From contig JAGKQI010000105.1 in the NCBI GenBank assembly GCA_018806915.1, forward strand, positions 2,604,001 to 2,668,000: a stretch of DNA of 64,000 nucleotides, written 5' to 3'. Below, piece by piece: positions 20,660 through 31,100 of the stretch (positions are counted from its first letter, which is position 1; every line of letters starts with the position of its first letter). Both the position numbers and the translations under genes were made by a program. This stretch comes from Phytophthora colocasiae. Its lineage: Eukaryota; Oomycota; Peronosporomycetes; Peronosporales; Peronosporaceae. A model generated the notes under the pieces. The model was not told the DNA's origin and did no database searches. It worked only from the letters and a program-made list of their open reading frames with translations.

Positions 20660-23600
20660 ATGGAGTCCCTCGAGAGCTGGGTGCAGGACACCTTCGCGCC
20701 CGTGGTGCTCACCTGCAGCACATCAGAGGCTGAACGCATCGCGCAGAAAAACAACCTGTCTGTGGCTGACCTGCTCAACGGCTTCTCCCGCCTGGAAGAC
20801 GCCGACACGCCGCTGCGTTCCGTGACGCACCCGATCCAGCTCGCGCGCTTCAACTTCCGCTTTCTGTCGGCCAGTCAATTCCACACCTTGGGGGTCAATG
20901 AAGCCACCGAGCAACTTAACGCTAGTATTAAGCGATACCCACCGCAACATAACGCTGCAGCGGCTTCTGCAGTGGAGCTGGACATTCCGCGCGTCACCAA
21001 CGTCGACGACGTCCCCACGTACTTGCGGGTTATTGGAGCCGACCCAGATGCAGAAGGGAACGATGACCCCATGCCTTGGTATCGGTCCTTCAAGCATACG
21101 CTTATGGACACGTTCCGTTGTGAAGAATACAGTCTGCTGTGTCATCCCGTTGCCATGTTGGTGGTTGTGAGCTCTACAGACCCCAACCCACGCCACAGCT
21201 TTGAGGAACTTACAGCTCCTAAGTACTTACCTGCACCTTTCCAGATGGGGCTCTATGATGCGATGCTGGTACCCAAGTTCTACGTGGTGCTTCATGATGT
21301 ACTGGAGACGGAGGGTACGTCCATTGATCCTGACGCCATTTTGAGGAGTATGAACATCACGACAGTCAACGGAACAGTGCTGAGAATTAATTCGTTGCCT
21401 GTGGAGGACGCACCGGTGCCGTCACAGTTTGCTACGGAGTGGACAGAGAACCCATACGTGAGGCCTCCATTGTTCCCGCACGAGATGGAGACGTTCCCTC
21501 AAGTGAGTGACGGAGTGGGGACGTTACTGTCGAGAGATGATGTAGCGCAGATCAGGGCGTTTGTAAGGGATTTCGGACTGCGATTCATGCTTTCGTCTCT
21601 TGAAGGACGGATTTTCCAGCTTAATGAAGTGGTTTCCGCCATGAAAAAGGGGGTGAAGAACGTGTTTAAGTCATGGCTGCGCAAACCAAAAGATCTGCGC
21701 CCGTCCAACACCTCATCGTCCGGTGCTGTTATCTACAGGTGTGATTCTATTGAGTCCCAGACTCGCCTTCTCGCCGATACAGCATTCCTTGTGCGAGATT
21801 ACGAGTTGGCTCTGCAGATGTACCGTTTGGTGCGTGACGACTTTAAGTCCGACAAATCGGTGTTTCACTGCGGGAATGTGAACGAGATGATCGCACTGTG
21901 CTTGTTGCTGACGAAGGGGTCACCGATGCAGATGACCAATGCTTTGGACTCGGCCAACGCGATCTACGCCAAGACACCTTCTCCTTTGACTCAGCGTTTG
22001 GCCATCCGTACTGCAGTTCTTGCTGGTGAGATTTACCACACGTTGAGCAAGTCGGGTCTGTTCACTGACTACATGGATAATGCATCCGCTGCTTTAATTC
22101 GTGGGTCGACCATGGAACAAGGCATTTGTGCGGCAGTACTGATGGAGCGCGCAGCTCTTTGCGATTTGCGTGCGCGACTGCCGAAGTTCCGCAAGTATGG
22201 TTTTCGAATGGTTATGGCCGGTCACGTTTATGACTCTTTGGGACACGAACAGCACTCGGCTAGATGCTACTCCTTAGCGCGTGCTATCTATGACTGCAGT
22301 GGCTGGTTCCTTGTTGAGGACCATATCAATTTCATGCTTGCGCAGCAAGCGAACAAACTCGATGACCGCATGGCTTCCATTAATCTGTTTCTCAAGCTTA
22401 TTGGCACAGGCCGTAACTCTGCAAGTCAGCAGGAAGCTATGCTGTACGATTTTGGTCTGATGGTGAAGGATTTCTTGGCGACAGAGCGTGCCGAAATTTC
22501 ACCATCGTTCTCTCGTGGTGGTCCCGTTTTGATAAAGAATGGCGATGGAAGTGCTAAGAAATTACTCGTAAGGGACTTGTGTATGCCGGAGTTGGATGAC
22601 AAATCGACCGTTGTCTTTGCGTCGACAAATGCCTTTGGTGTTGACCGGTCTATCGATGGTAACCTCTTAGAAATGGACATGTGGCGCGAGCTCGGCGAGA
22701 TGGTTGACAAGCAAAATCAACTCCATCAATACGTAACATCAGGCAACAACAACGAAGTGAAGAGTTGGTTCGCGCCCTCACACCTGTACGCTGGTTATCG
22801 CAGCAAAAAGAATGCTTCGCTTCAAAAACCTGATAATTACGTTTTGGGGGAGCAGATTTATGTGGAATTTGTGATGAAGAACGCGCTTTCCTGTGCTGTG
22901 GATGTCGAGGATATTCATTTATTCGGCAAGTTCGAGATCACCGGTGAAAACGGCGAGATGTTTGACGTCCCCGAGAGCATGGATACTGGTGAACAGCGCA
23001 TTGAAATCAATAGTGTGAACCTCCAGCTCCTTCCGTGCAGTGAAGAGCGAGTACGTTTAGCCGTATGCCCGAGAATCTGTGGGAAATTAAGCTTGACTGG
23101 CGTCCGCTGGTCGATTTGCGGTGGTGATGTCCAAGGTGAGCACGCATTTGACATCCCTGGCCCCCTTCTGCAGGACACACGAGCAAACCGAGAAGCTCGA
23201 GCCCGTGCTCCGAATATGTGTCTGATTGCAAATGTTGTGGAGGCGATGCCGTGGCTTGGCGTGAAAGTCGATGGTGCGCCAACTGAAGCTTTTGTTGGTG
23301 AGGTTATGAAGCTGAATGTTTCTCTTGTCAACTCTGGAACAGCATCACTCGGTGGCCTCCAAGTCTGTTGCACGGATTTATTACTTTGCGCGTCAGGAAC
23401 AGACAGCGCAGACGAGCTCTGTGGATATGTTGGTGCTAACGGCCACGTTGTGGAGTTGAGTGAGGTCATTCTGGCTCCTGGAGAAAGTCGGGAAGTCACA
23501 ATATGGGCACGAGGTGCATCTCCTGGTCGGCGCCATTCAGCTCTTCTGTTCAGGTACAAGACTGCAACAGTTGACGGCGAGGCGAATACCACATCGCCAC

Positions 23601-24910
23601 TCTCGCGCACGGTCAAGATAAAGTTAGACCTGGATCTACTGCCGTGTATCGATGTGTCCTACTCGATTGAGCCCAGTTTTGGTTCTAGCGGTGAGTATAT
23701 CGTTGGTATCACTGTGTCCAATCAGCGAGGTGACCACGACGATATGACTGGGCCTATGGACGGGTTGGTACGGCTAGAAGAGCTCCTTTGTGTCAGCAAC
23801 TCTTGGGCAGTTGAGAAATTGGCACGAGCGACTTCACAGAATCCTGTCGAGATGCGTGATTCACTCCGTCTTGGCTTCTTCGAGGCTAGCACAAGTTATT
23901 TCCGTGTGGTTCGTCGACCTGATATTGGTCAAGATACCTATCAGTTGTGCAAATTGCCTCTTAGTCCTGGAGAAAACAGCTCCGAGTTGTCTACGAGTTT
24001 GCCAATCCTTCAGTTCTTGTGCCTAGAAAATGCCGGGGAGCTTGTCCGTGCAGGGGGTTCCGGGAATGGCGAAGGCAATGACAGTAAGCGTGGCGGTGGC
24101 TTCCGCACGATCCAAAGTGTGAGACGAGAGAACAAGGCCCTAAAGAATGCCGCAGGCGAAGACGACAACGATCAAAAGCCACAACAAGAGCCGCAGCCTA
24201 CATCGAAGGACGCGCTGCTGTCACAAGTAGATACGGATGGTCATCTTGTGCTCGTGTGGTCCACCGACAGTCATGTTTCATACAGTGAAAAAGCTGCTGG
24301 AGCCTTACCTCGTCGAGCTATTGGTCAGGCAAATCTAACATCAGTGAAAATCCGGCCTCCGCCTCAGGAAGCATCATGCCCGCTGACTGTGACACTCAGC
24401 TACAACGATGCCGTCGAGTTACGGAGACCTACGTCTCGGCTGAGCATAGCCGAGCTTGATATTATGATGCAAATTTGCAATGATTCCGCTCCTACGTCGG
24501 CGCCTCTGGATGTCACGGTGGAAATGCTGCATCCCGAGGAAGTTCAGGCTTCTCTTCCCACATCTTTGCCTTTGACAAAGCTGCACTCGGTCTCGCATTC
24601 TGGTGCTTCTCCTCCCCAGGGTGCACCGCCACGTTTCTTCTGGTCTGGAGTTACTAAGAAGAAGGTTGCTCGATTTTCACCGAACAGCAAGGTGACAATT
24701 AACCTGAAGGCTTGCTTTATGGCGCCAGGCATCTACAACTTGAACCGCTTCCGGTTTGTGGTGCACGCTGCAACGTCTGGGCAGCCAGCTAGTGTCTTCA
24801 TGCTTCCTGCGGAGCACCTCGTGTATGTGAAGGATTCACGGGCTACAGGACCATTGTTACAGTCAGAAACTAAGCAAGCAATTGGTGAACTGCTGGTGCC
24901 AGTGCCATGA
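20660..24910 (+). CDS. TRAPPC8: TRAPPC8/Trs85-like TRAPP III subunit
   Basis: Subunit of the TRAPP III complex, which activates Rab1/Ypt1 in ER-Golgi traffic and autophagy. Single exon, 1416 aa, in line with animal TRAPPC8 (about 1,430). The N-terminus has the family's SEAERIAQKNNLSVADLL and LNGFSRLED, then PWYRSFKHTLMDTFRCEEYS. An ASNTD-type helical repeat region follows, with LLADTAFLVRDYELALQMYR and GHVYDSLGHEQHSARCYSLA (about residues 370-560). The C-terminal half is beta-rich (Trs85/Gryzun-like) with several immunoglobulin-like segments. The start at 20660 is the first ATG of the frame. The upstream 127 bp separates it from a transposon end, so its native promoter has been displaced. Confidence 0.9.
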   Translation: MESLESWVQDTFAPVVLTCSTSEAERIAQKNNLSVADLLNGFSRLEDADTPLRSVTHPIQLARFNFRFLSASQFHTLGVNEATEQLNASIKRYPPQHNAAAASAVELDIPRVTNVDDVPTYLRVIGADPDAEGNDDPMPWYRSFKHTLMDTFRCEEYSLLCHPVAMLVVVSSTDPNPRHSFEELTAPKYLPAPFQMGLYDAMLVPKFYVVLHDVLETEGTSIDPDAILRSMNITTVNGTVLRINSLPVEDAPVPSQFATEWTENPYVRPPLFPHEMETFPQVSDGVGTLLSRDDVAQIRAFVRDFGLRFMLSSLEGRIFQLNEVVSAMKKGVKNVFKSWLRKPKDLRPSNTSSSGAVIYRCDSIESQTRLLADTAFLVRDYELALQMYRLVRDDFKSDKSVFHCGNVNEMIALCLLLTKGSPMQMTNALDSANAIYAKTPSPLTQRLAIRTAVLAGEIYHTLSKSGLFTDYMDNASAALIRGSTMEQGICAAVLMERAALCDLRARLPKFRKYGFRMVMAGHVYDSLGHEQHSARCYSLARAIYDCSGWFLVEDHINFMLAQQANKLDDRMASINLFLKLIGTGRNSASQQEAMLYDFGLMVKDFLATERAEISPSFSRGGPVLIKNGDGSAKKLLVRDLCMPELDDKSTVVFASTNAFGVDRSIDGNLLEMDMWRELGEMVDKQNQLHQYVTSGNNNEVKSWFAPSHLYAGYRSKKNASLQKPDNYVLGEQIYVEFVMKNALSCAVDVEDIHLFGKFEITGENGEMFDVPESMDTGEQRIEINSVNLQLLPCSEERVRLAVCPRICGKLSLTGVRWSICGGDVQGEHAFDIPGPLLQDTRANREARARAPNMCLIANVVEAMPWLGVKVDGAPTEAFVGEVMKLNVSLVNSGTASLGGLQVCCTDLLLCASGTDSADELCGYVGANGHVVELSEVILAPGESREVTIWARGASPGRRHSALLFRYKTATVDGEANTTSPLSRTVKIKLDLDLLPCIDVSYSIEPSFGSSGEYIVGITVSNQRGDHDDMTGPMDGLVRLEELLCVSNSWAVEKLARATSQNPVEMRDSLRLGFFEASTSYFRVVRRPDIGQDTYQLCKLPLSPGENSSELSTSLPILQFLCLENAGELVRAGGSGNGEGNDSKRGGGFRTIQSVRRENKALKNAAGEDDNDQKPQQEPQPTSKDALLSQVDTDGHLVLVWSTDSHVSYSEKAAGALPRRAIGQANLTSVKIRPPPQEASCPLTVTLSYNDAVELRRPTSRLSIAELDIMMQICNDSAPTSAPLDVTVEMLHPEEVQASLPTSLPLTKLHSVSHSGASPPQGAPPRFFWSGVTKKKVARFSPNSKVTINLKACFMAPGIYNLNRFRFVVHAATSGQPASVFMLPAEHLVYVKDSRATGPLLQSETKQAIGELLVPVP

Positions 24911-25014
24911 AGAGTACAAACTAAAGGTTAATGTTAGTGTACTGCCTTTAATAAGTGAAGCTATGCTACTGGGTACTACCTACCTAGTGTTCGGTAGGTT
25001 CAATCAATCGGTGT

Positions 25015-27894
25015 TCAAGCCGCCATCAATCGCGTGTACTTCTGCTCGATGAGGCGGATTTCCTCGTCTTCTGAATCAGACACGGAGCACTCGGGAGTCT
25101 CAGTCGAAAACTTGATGCGAGGCACACAGAAACTGTGAAAGTCTAGAGGCGGTGCCGTGAAGCAGCCACCGTGGTGGTCAACAAAACCTCCAACCTTCCG
25201 AAGGTAGGCGTCAGGTGGTAGTAATCGCTCAACAGCTAAAGAATCAATGTCGGCATCATCGTCTTTCTTGTCGCTGGCAAAGTTCAGGTCTACTTTATTG
25301 GCGTCTTTGATAACCTCCTCGGTCGACGAAGCGCTCAACTCGCCAATGGAAAGATTGTGCGGATTGGAGGACTTACCAGCCAATTCATGTTCATGACCAA
25401 CAGCTTCAACACCAGTGCTGGCTTCAGATATTGCCGGCTCCGATGCCTTTAGATCGTCCTCCGCCAATTGTGACACCTGAGTTAGACCTTCCGCTTCGGG
25501 GACGGCATCCTGGACTTCAGATGTATCACTTCGAGTAATATCCCGTTTCTTCACCTGTCCACCCACAAGTGATGACGATAACGACGATAAATCAGCGTCT
25601 GAACCACTGCTGATTGATGATAAGCCCAAGGAGCTTAGCGAATTGTCTTCCTCTGCCTTGTCTGCCACTTCTTCATCATGGTTTGCTCCCTCCTTTTCTT
25701 CGTGAGTGTAAACAGAAGATGTGTCAGATACAGGATCATCACCGCTACGTTGTAACCCTGAAACCATTGACGACTGAGAGCTTACTAGGCCATTTCCATG
25801 CCTACTAAACGTACTGGAGACGTTAGATACGTCAGCCACTGCTCCAGCGCTAGAACTGCTTGCGCCGGAATCATAACCGTCGTCATTTGGAGAAGCGTAC
25901 GCCTGCTTGTTGTTACTGCCGGTTCTTGCAGCATGGAGAAGTCGCCGTAGTTGAATGATCTGCTCCTGCATTTCATGTAGCTGTTTTTGCTGGTTTTCCA
26001 GGATTTGCTGGTGCTGAATTGTCAGTAGCTGTTGTGTCTTGCAACAACTCCGATGGTTACTTGTATTGTTACCAGTCCACCCACGCTGGACAAACTCTTT
26101 TGATTCGTTCGGTGGAGAAAATTTTGAAATCTCCTCTACACCATCCGTACACGAATCGTCATGCAAATCTTCGTCACCAAGCGGAATTTCAGGCTTCGCT
26201 TCGGTTTCAATTGGAGAGTGTTCTGCAACACTTATTTCTTCCTTTTCGCGTGCTAGTACTTTTCTCTGTGAGTCCTTATCAATGGAACCCTTAGGAATTG
26301 CATCAACTGTGACCGTCCATCCACTTGTCATGTTGTGTCCCTCTTCAGAGAGGACGCTAAAAGCATCATTTTGTGAACAGCGTGAAATCTCCTGCGAGTT
26401 GTTTTCAGCAAGTTCTTGAATCTCAGCTGACGCACGGTCTTCGTCTTCCAACCGTGGTGCTGTTGGGATGTTCGCTTGACACCTCGCAGCTTCCCACTCG
26501 CTTGTTGGTGCTGCAGATAAGTGAAGCTCCACATCACTCGAAAACTTCGATACGCCTACTAAGCACGATCGCCGATCGGAATATAGTTCCATCGGAAGAG
26601 GTCTAGATTGAGGCGACAAAAACTCCGAGAAGCTGCACTCGAAGAACCGTGGCAACGAGCTGACCGTTCCACCACTGTCTTGGTCATTAGCAGGATACAA
26701 TGCTACTAAAAACGTGTTCTTTTGGGGTCCAACACGCTCTTTAACCGTGTTCGACATCAGGTAACCAATACACGCAAAGTACAAGAACGGATCAGCTAGC
26801 TGCCTTCGTGCAATCTCTTCATCCCATGCGTCGTCAATCTGAACACCATACACCCAAACGCCAATAAGAGGTTGCTGTAAGACAAGAGGATCAACTTTCA
26901 GCAGCGGCACTGCTTTCCGGGTACGATCCAATGTGAGATATCCAGACCGCAGATTTCCTGAACGGGCACTAAATTCGCGTTTTGCTAAACTTGCAGCAAG
27001 AGGCGTCATTAGTAGTGGCAAATTTCGCACGAGATTAAACTTGAACAGCACTGGCGACGCAGCGCACTCCAGTTGAAAATCCAGTTGTGCCGTATGCGGT
27101 GACGAACGAAACACCAGTAATTTCGGCTGAATTTTGGAAGCAACGCTGTCCGAATATTCATCACGATAACTGCTTTGTACTGCCCTGATAGTAGAGAAAT
27201 AGCTCTCCTGCGAAAGCCCAGGATCCTTCCCGTCCGCAACTGTGTGCACTGGTATACACCACATCCCAGTACGGGTTTCCTTCTTCACTGTAACTCCATC
27301 AAGAAACACCTTCTTTACTCTGGGGGATGTTGCATCTTCATAAAGATAACACAAAGGAGCTTCACTGCCACTCACACCACTCTCGTCATTGTATAACCTG
27401 TAAATCTCCTTGAGTACCCGTGCTGACAAAACAAAATGCGGTAGAACCTGCCCCAATGACACCCCAATTGAGGTCTCTGATAGTCGACGTCGATCCCACA
27501 GCACTGAGCGCGTCGCTGGGAATTGAATAGCCTCGATATGTAGTCTTGGGGTGTGTTTCCTGTCTTCTCTGGGACCCGCGCTCATGTGCAGAGGCTCTCG
27601 AGTACTTCGTGTCTGTGTAGGATAGCTGTACGCACTTATTGACAGTTGAGAACGTCCTGATGGTCTCGTTACTGGTCGAGAAGTATCGTCATCCGTCGTG
27701 TCTGAGAAGAAGGCGGAAGTCGGGAAGCGAGCTCTCACGCTGCCTCCACTGTTGCTACTGGCGTCAGCAATTGTAGGAAGTCGCGCACGGGGTCGCAGGT
27801 GACGCGCAGGCGTCGATATGGTCTGGTCGCTGTCTTGGAGCTCGTCGTCGAACTGCGCGAAGTGCCGCCGGACTCTGGAGCTGCTCACCCGCAT
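25015..27894 (-). CDS. STIL: STIL/Ana2-like centriole duplication factor
   Basis: STIL binds PLK4 and SAS-6 to start procentriole assembly. Single exon, 959 aa. The N-terminal STIL domain (about residues 120-430) shows FPATRSVLWDRRRLSETSIG, LVRNLPLLMTPLAASLAKRE, SGYLTLDRTRKAVPLLKVDP, LIGVWVYGVQ and ACIGYLMSNTVKERV. A central coiled coil (QQLLTIQHQQILENQQKQLH and following, about residues 625-660) corresponds to the STIL/Ana2 coiled coil. The end (SFCVPRIKFSTETPE, SDSEDEEIRLIEQKYTRLM) fits the STAN motif that binds SAS-6. Ser/Asp-rich linkers join these parts. Oomycetes build centrioles for zoospore flagella, so the role fits. Convergent with TRAPPC8 (104 bp between stops). Confidence 0.85.
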   Translation of the reverse strand: MRVSSSRVRRHFAQFDDELQDSDQTISTPARHLRPRARLPTIADASSNSGGSVRARFPTSAFFSDTTDDDTSRPVTRPSGRSQLSISAYSYPTQTRSTREPLHMSAGPREDRKHTPRLHIEAIQFPATRSVLWDRRRLSETSIGVSLGQVLPHFVLSARVLKEIYRLYNDESGVSGSEAPLCYLYEDATSPRVKKVFLDGVTVKKETRTGMWCIPVHTVADGKDPGLSQESYFSTIRAVQSSYRDEYSDSVASKIQPKLLVFRSSPHTAQLDFQLECAASPVLFKFNLVRNLPLLMTPLAASLAKREFSARSGNLRSGYLTLDRTRKAVPLLKVDPLVLQQPLIGVWVYGVQIDDAWDEEIARRQLADPFLYFACIGYLMSNTVKERVGPQKNTFLVALYPANDQDSGGTVSSLPRFFECSFSEFLSPQSRPLPMELYSDRRSCLVGVSKFSSDVELHLSAAPTSEWEAARCQANIPTAPRLEDEDRASAEIQELAENNSQEISRCSQNDAFSVLSEEGHNMTSGWTVTVDAIPKGSIDKDSQRKVLAREKEEISVAEHSPIETEAKPEIPLGDEDLHDDSCTDGVEEISKFSPPNESKEFVQRGWTGNNTSNHRSCCKTQQLLTIQHQQILENQQKQLHEMQEQIIQLRRLLHAARTGSNNKQAYASPNDDGYDSGASSSSAGAVADVSNVSSTFSRHGNGLVSSQSSMVSGLQRSGDDPVSDTSSVYTHEEKEGANHDEEVADKAEEDNSLSSLGLSSISSGSDADLSSLSSSLVGGQVKKRDITRSDTSEVQDAVPEAEGLTQVSQLAEDDLKASEPAISEASTGVEAVGHEHELAGKSSNPHNLSIGELSASSTEEVIKDANKVDLNFASDKKDDDADIDSLAVERLLPPDAYLRKVGGFVDHHGGCFTAPPLDFHSFCVPRIKFSTETPECSVSDSEDEEIRLIEQKYTRLMAA

Positions 27895-28111
27895 CGCGGC
27901 GATTCAATTAAGACAAAAATCAAGATTTGCGCGGTAAGATTTGAAATTTGAAAAAAAAATTGTCCTTCAAGAACAGTTTTGATTGGATGAAAATAGACGC
28001 GCGTAATAAAATAGCGGCGAGCTACGGCGATGTAACGTGTACAGACGTCAACTCTGGTAGCACACAGACATCTTCTACTTGGTCAATTGGAGCTTACTTC
28101 AGTAGTAGCTT

Positions 28112-31100
28112 TTACTGAGCGGCAGTGACAACCAAGCCGATGGTCTCCACACCGACCTTCGAGATGCCGCACACATCACAAAGTGTGCCCTTGCTTTCCG
28201 GGTGGTACGCAGCAGCGCAGTACGGGCATCTCACATCAGGCTCGCCCAGGTAGATCGGAGTGAAGTTGCGTGCGTCCAGCACGAACGGCTTCGAATCCTG
28301 GTAGTTCACAGCATGCTCATTACGGGCCTCCTTTTCGGCCTTCTGTAGCACCTTACGTGCGGTAAGGCGTAGCTTCTCGTGGCGCGGGTGCTGCGAAACC
28401 TCCGGGATCTCCAACAAACGCCGGCAGAACGAAGCCGCCGTAATGAAGTTGCCAGCTTTGAACGCATTCGTCATGGCAATCTTCAGTGTCAGCACCAGAT
28501 GCGGAAGCTGCAGCTCACAGTGCGTGAAATATGCACTCAGCTCGATGTTGCGCTTCGGGTCGCTCTCCAGAGGCACCCCAGCCACCTCCGTACGGATGCG
28601 GCAGGCCAGCAGGTATTCCCGGCACACCGTCAGCAAACCCTTCACCTTCTCGGCTTCCTCCTTCGAGTCCACAGCCAGGAACGGGATCGCGTGTAGGATC
28701 GACTGGCAGTGGGTCTTCACATCGTCAAACTTGGCACCAGTGAACGAGCGGTATGCGTGTTTTAGCTCCTCGACAAGAGCCGCGAATGACACAGCCACAG
28801 CGGGCTGGCTTGCATCGTTGCGCTGTAGCCAAGCACGCAGCGGCGGGCAGTTGCCCTGAGTGGGCAATGAAGCCGATCCTCCCGAGAACACCTGAAGGAA
28901 CACCGGCTTGAGGGGCTCAAAGTTAATGACACCAATCTGTCGGTGCAACAACTGCATAGCGGTCTGGAACGAACCAGCAGCCACGTGATCAGCAGCCAGG
29001 GACGAGTTGCGCACCCATTGCACAGCGAGGCTTGTTCCAGCCGTAGGAGCAGCCACAAAACCAGAGCCCGTGCTCAACCCAGCGAAGTCGTTCTCCAAAG
29101 CAGCAGAGTCAATGCCCAGCGACTGGTCATCAATCGTGAGCGAGTCATCCAGGTCAAGGTCGCCATCCATGCCCCAAGCATCTCCAGCGGCGTCCAAGGC
29201 CAGGTCCATCGACGACTTGCGCGCAGGGCGTTCCTCCACTGAACGACGTCCAGCTTCCTGCTGTTGAGGCTGCAGACTGCGTTCAGCTTCGCGCTTCTCA
29301 GCAGCAATAGCGTGATCCTGGATCGTCGGTTCGTTGATCTCAACAAGTGCCCAGTTGTCGTTTTCGAGGCGGCTCACACACGGCGGTGGAGACAGCAGCG
29401 TCGGGTTCGGAAGCATCTCACGCGCCAGGAAAGCATCCACATCGAAGTCGGGGTTCGTCTCCTGCAGCAATGCACGTAGGCGCTCCACATGCTCGCCAAG
29501 TCCATGAGTGGCGGCCGTAAGGAGCGCTAGACCGAACTGTCCAGCAGCCTCAAGCGTCATCACGCGGACTTCAACATCACCAAGGTACAGCGCGTTGTGG
29601 AAGCGAGCCATGATGTCATTACGCACTTCAGCGATCTTCAGCATCTTCTTCAGCTTGTCACGGTTACCCGTAACCAGGTACAGGAAGCTCAAACGCTCAA
29701 AGTTCTTGGTACGCTGGTAGGCCATCTCCACAACCTGAATGTTACCCTGACGAAGAGCCTCCACACCCAGCTGATACCAGCACTTGCTATCGTCCAGCTC
29801 GTAGGCCGAGTTCAGAGCAACCTCAAGGTTACCGCACGAAATGGCAAGTTTGAAGCGTGTCTTCTCGTCATTGACGAAGTGCAGTGCAACCTCCGGATAG
29901 CCCTTCTTCGTGAGGTACGAGATAATGGCCTGGCCACAAAGTCTGGAGTGACGTACCATACGCATAACTTCCGTATAGTTCTTCTTGTTCAGCGCAATCT
30001 TGAACTCGCACTCTGTAAGGTCCACAGCCATAGTGCGCATTTTCGCCTCACGGTCGAGACAGTAAAGCTTAGATCCCTCAAGGTGAGTGAGGTACACAGG
30101 TACATCCAGAGTACGGATAATTCCAGCGTCACCGTTCGTAAGCGAGTACTTGATGTGGTTCAGCGTTGTGTAGACAAAGATCTCAGCGGGGGCATTCGCC
30201 CAGATACCGCTCTTGATACGCACAGACTCGGTGATGGTGCTTAAGTGGTTGAGCTGCTTGTCGGCGAGCACGATCGAGTGCTTGCTGATCAGAGCCACGT
30301 ACTCGTAGTTTGGACTCCAGACAACGTACTTGACGCGCGGTGCCTGCACGTCGGCAAGAACGCGACGGCTCTGGGTCTCGTAGAGGATCATCTTGTCATC
30401 GATGTGAAGCAGCACGCGGCCCACCACACCACCGAAGAACAGGCCGTCCGCCGTGCCGTTGGGCGGGGTAATCTTCTTCGTCACTTCATTCTGGAAGTTC
30501 TTAATGACAATGTGACGCGACTTGTCCAGCACAGCAAACCGGTTGCGCGCAACGAATACAGCAAAGAGACCAGGTCCGCGGCTTGACTCCGACGTGTCGC
30601 CTCCAGATCCCTGGGTGAACGTCACCAGCTCGTACGAGCCACCCTCAGCATCGCTAGTCATCAGCACGCTGTTGGTTCCCGAGTTCTGATCGTAAGGGTT
30701 GTAGTTGAGCTGACGGGGGAAGTTGCCCATACCCGTACCGGCAGTTCCTGTACGGCGCACAGCAGCCACAGGTACGTCACTGCCGTCAACGAACGAGTAC
30801 ATACGCACGTAGCGCTCCTTGGCGTAGTACGCGCGCCCCTCGTGAATGTCCATAGCAGGACGTTCGCGCTCCAATTTGAAGACAATCATACCGGAGTCAT
30901 GACCGGCAGCCAAGAGGTTCTGCGAGGGGTGTGCAGCAAGCATCCAGAAGCGGTCGTTCTCACGACGGAAGGTCTGCAGACCCATACGCTTGGAGATATC
31001 CCAAACACGGATCGATCGGTCCTCACTGTTCGAAATAATTAGCTCATGACGGGGGTGGAAGAGCACGCACGAAATGTTGTTAGTGTGTCCACGCATCGTG

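Noticed and set aside
22915..23616. 233-codon minus-strand frame inside TRAPPC8
   Set aside because: Shadow of a conserved coding region, with no recognisable domain.
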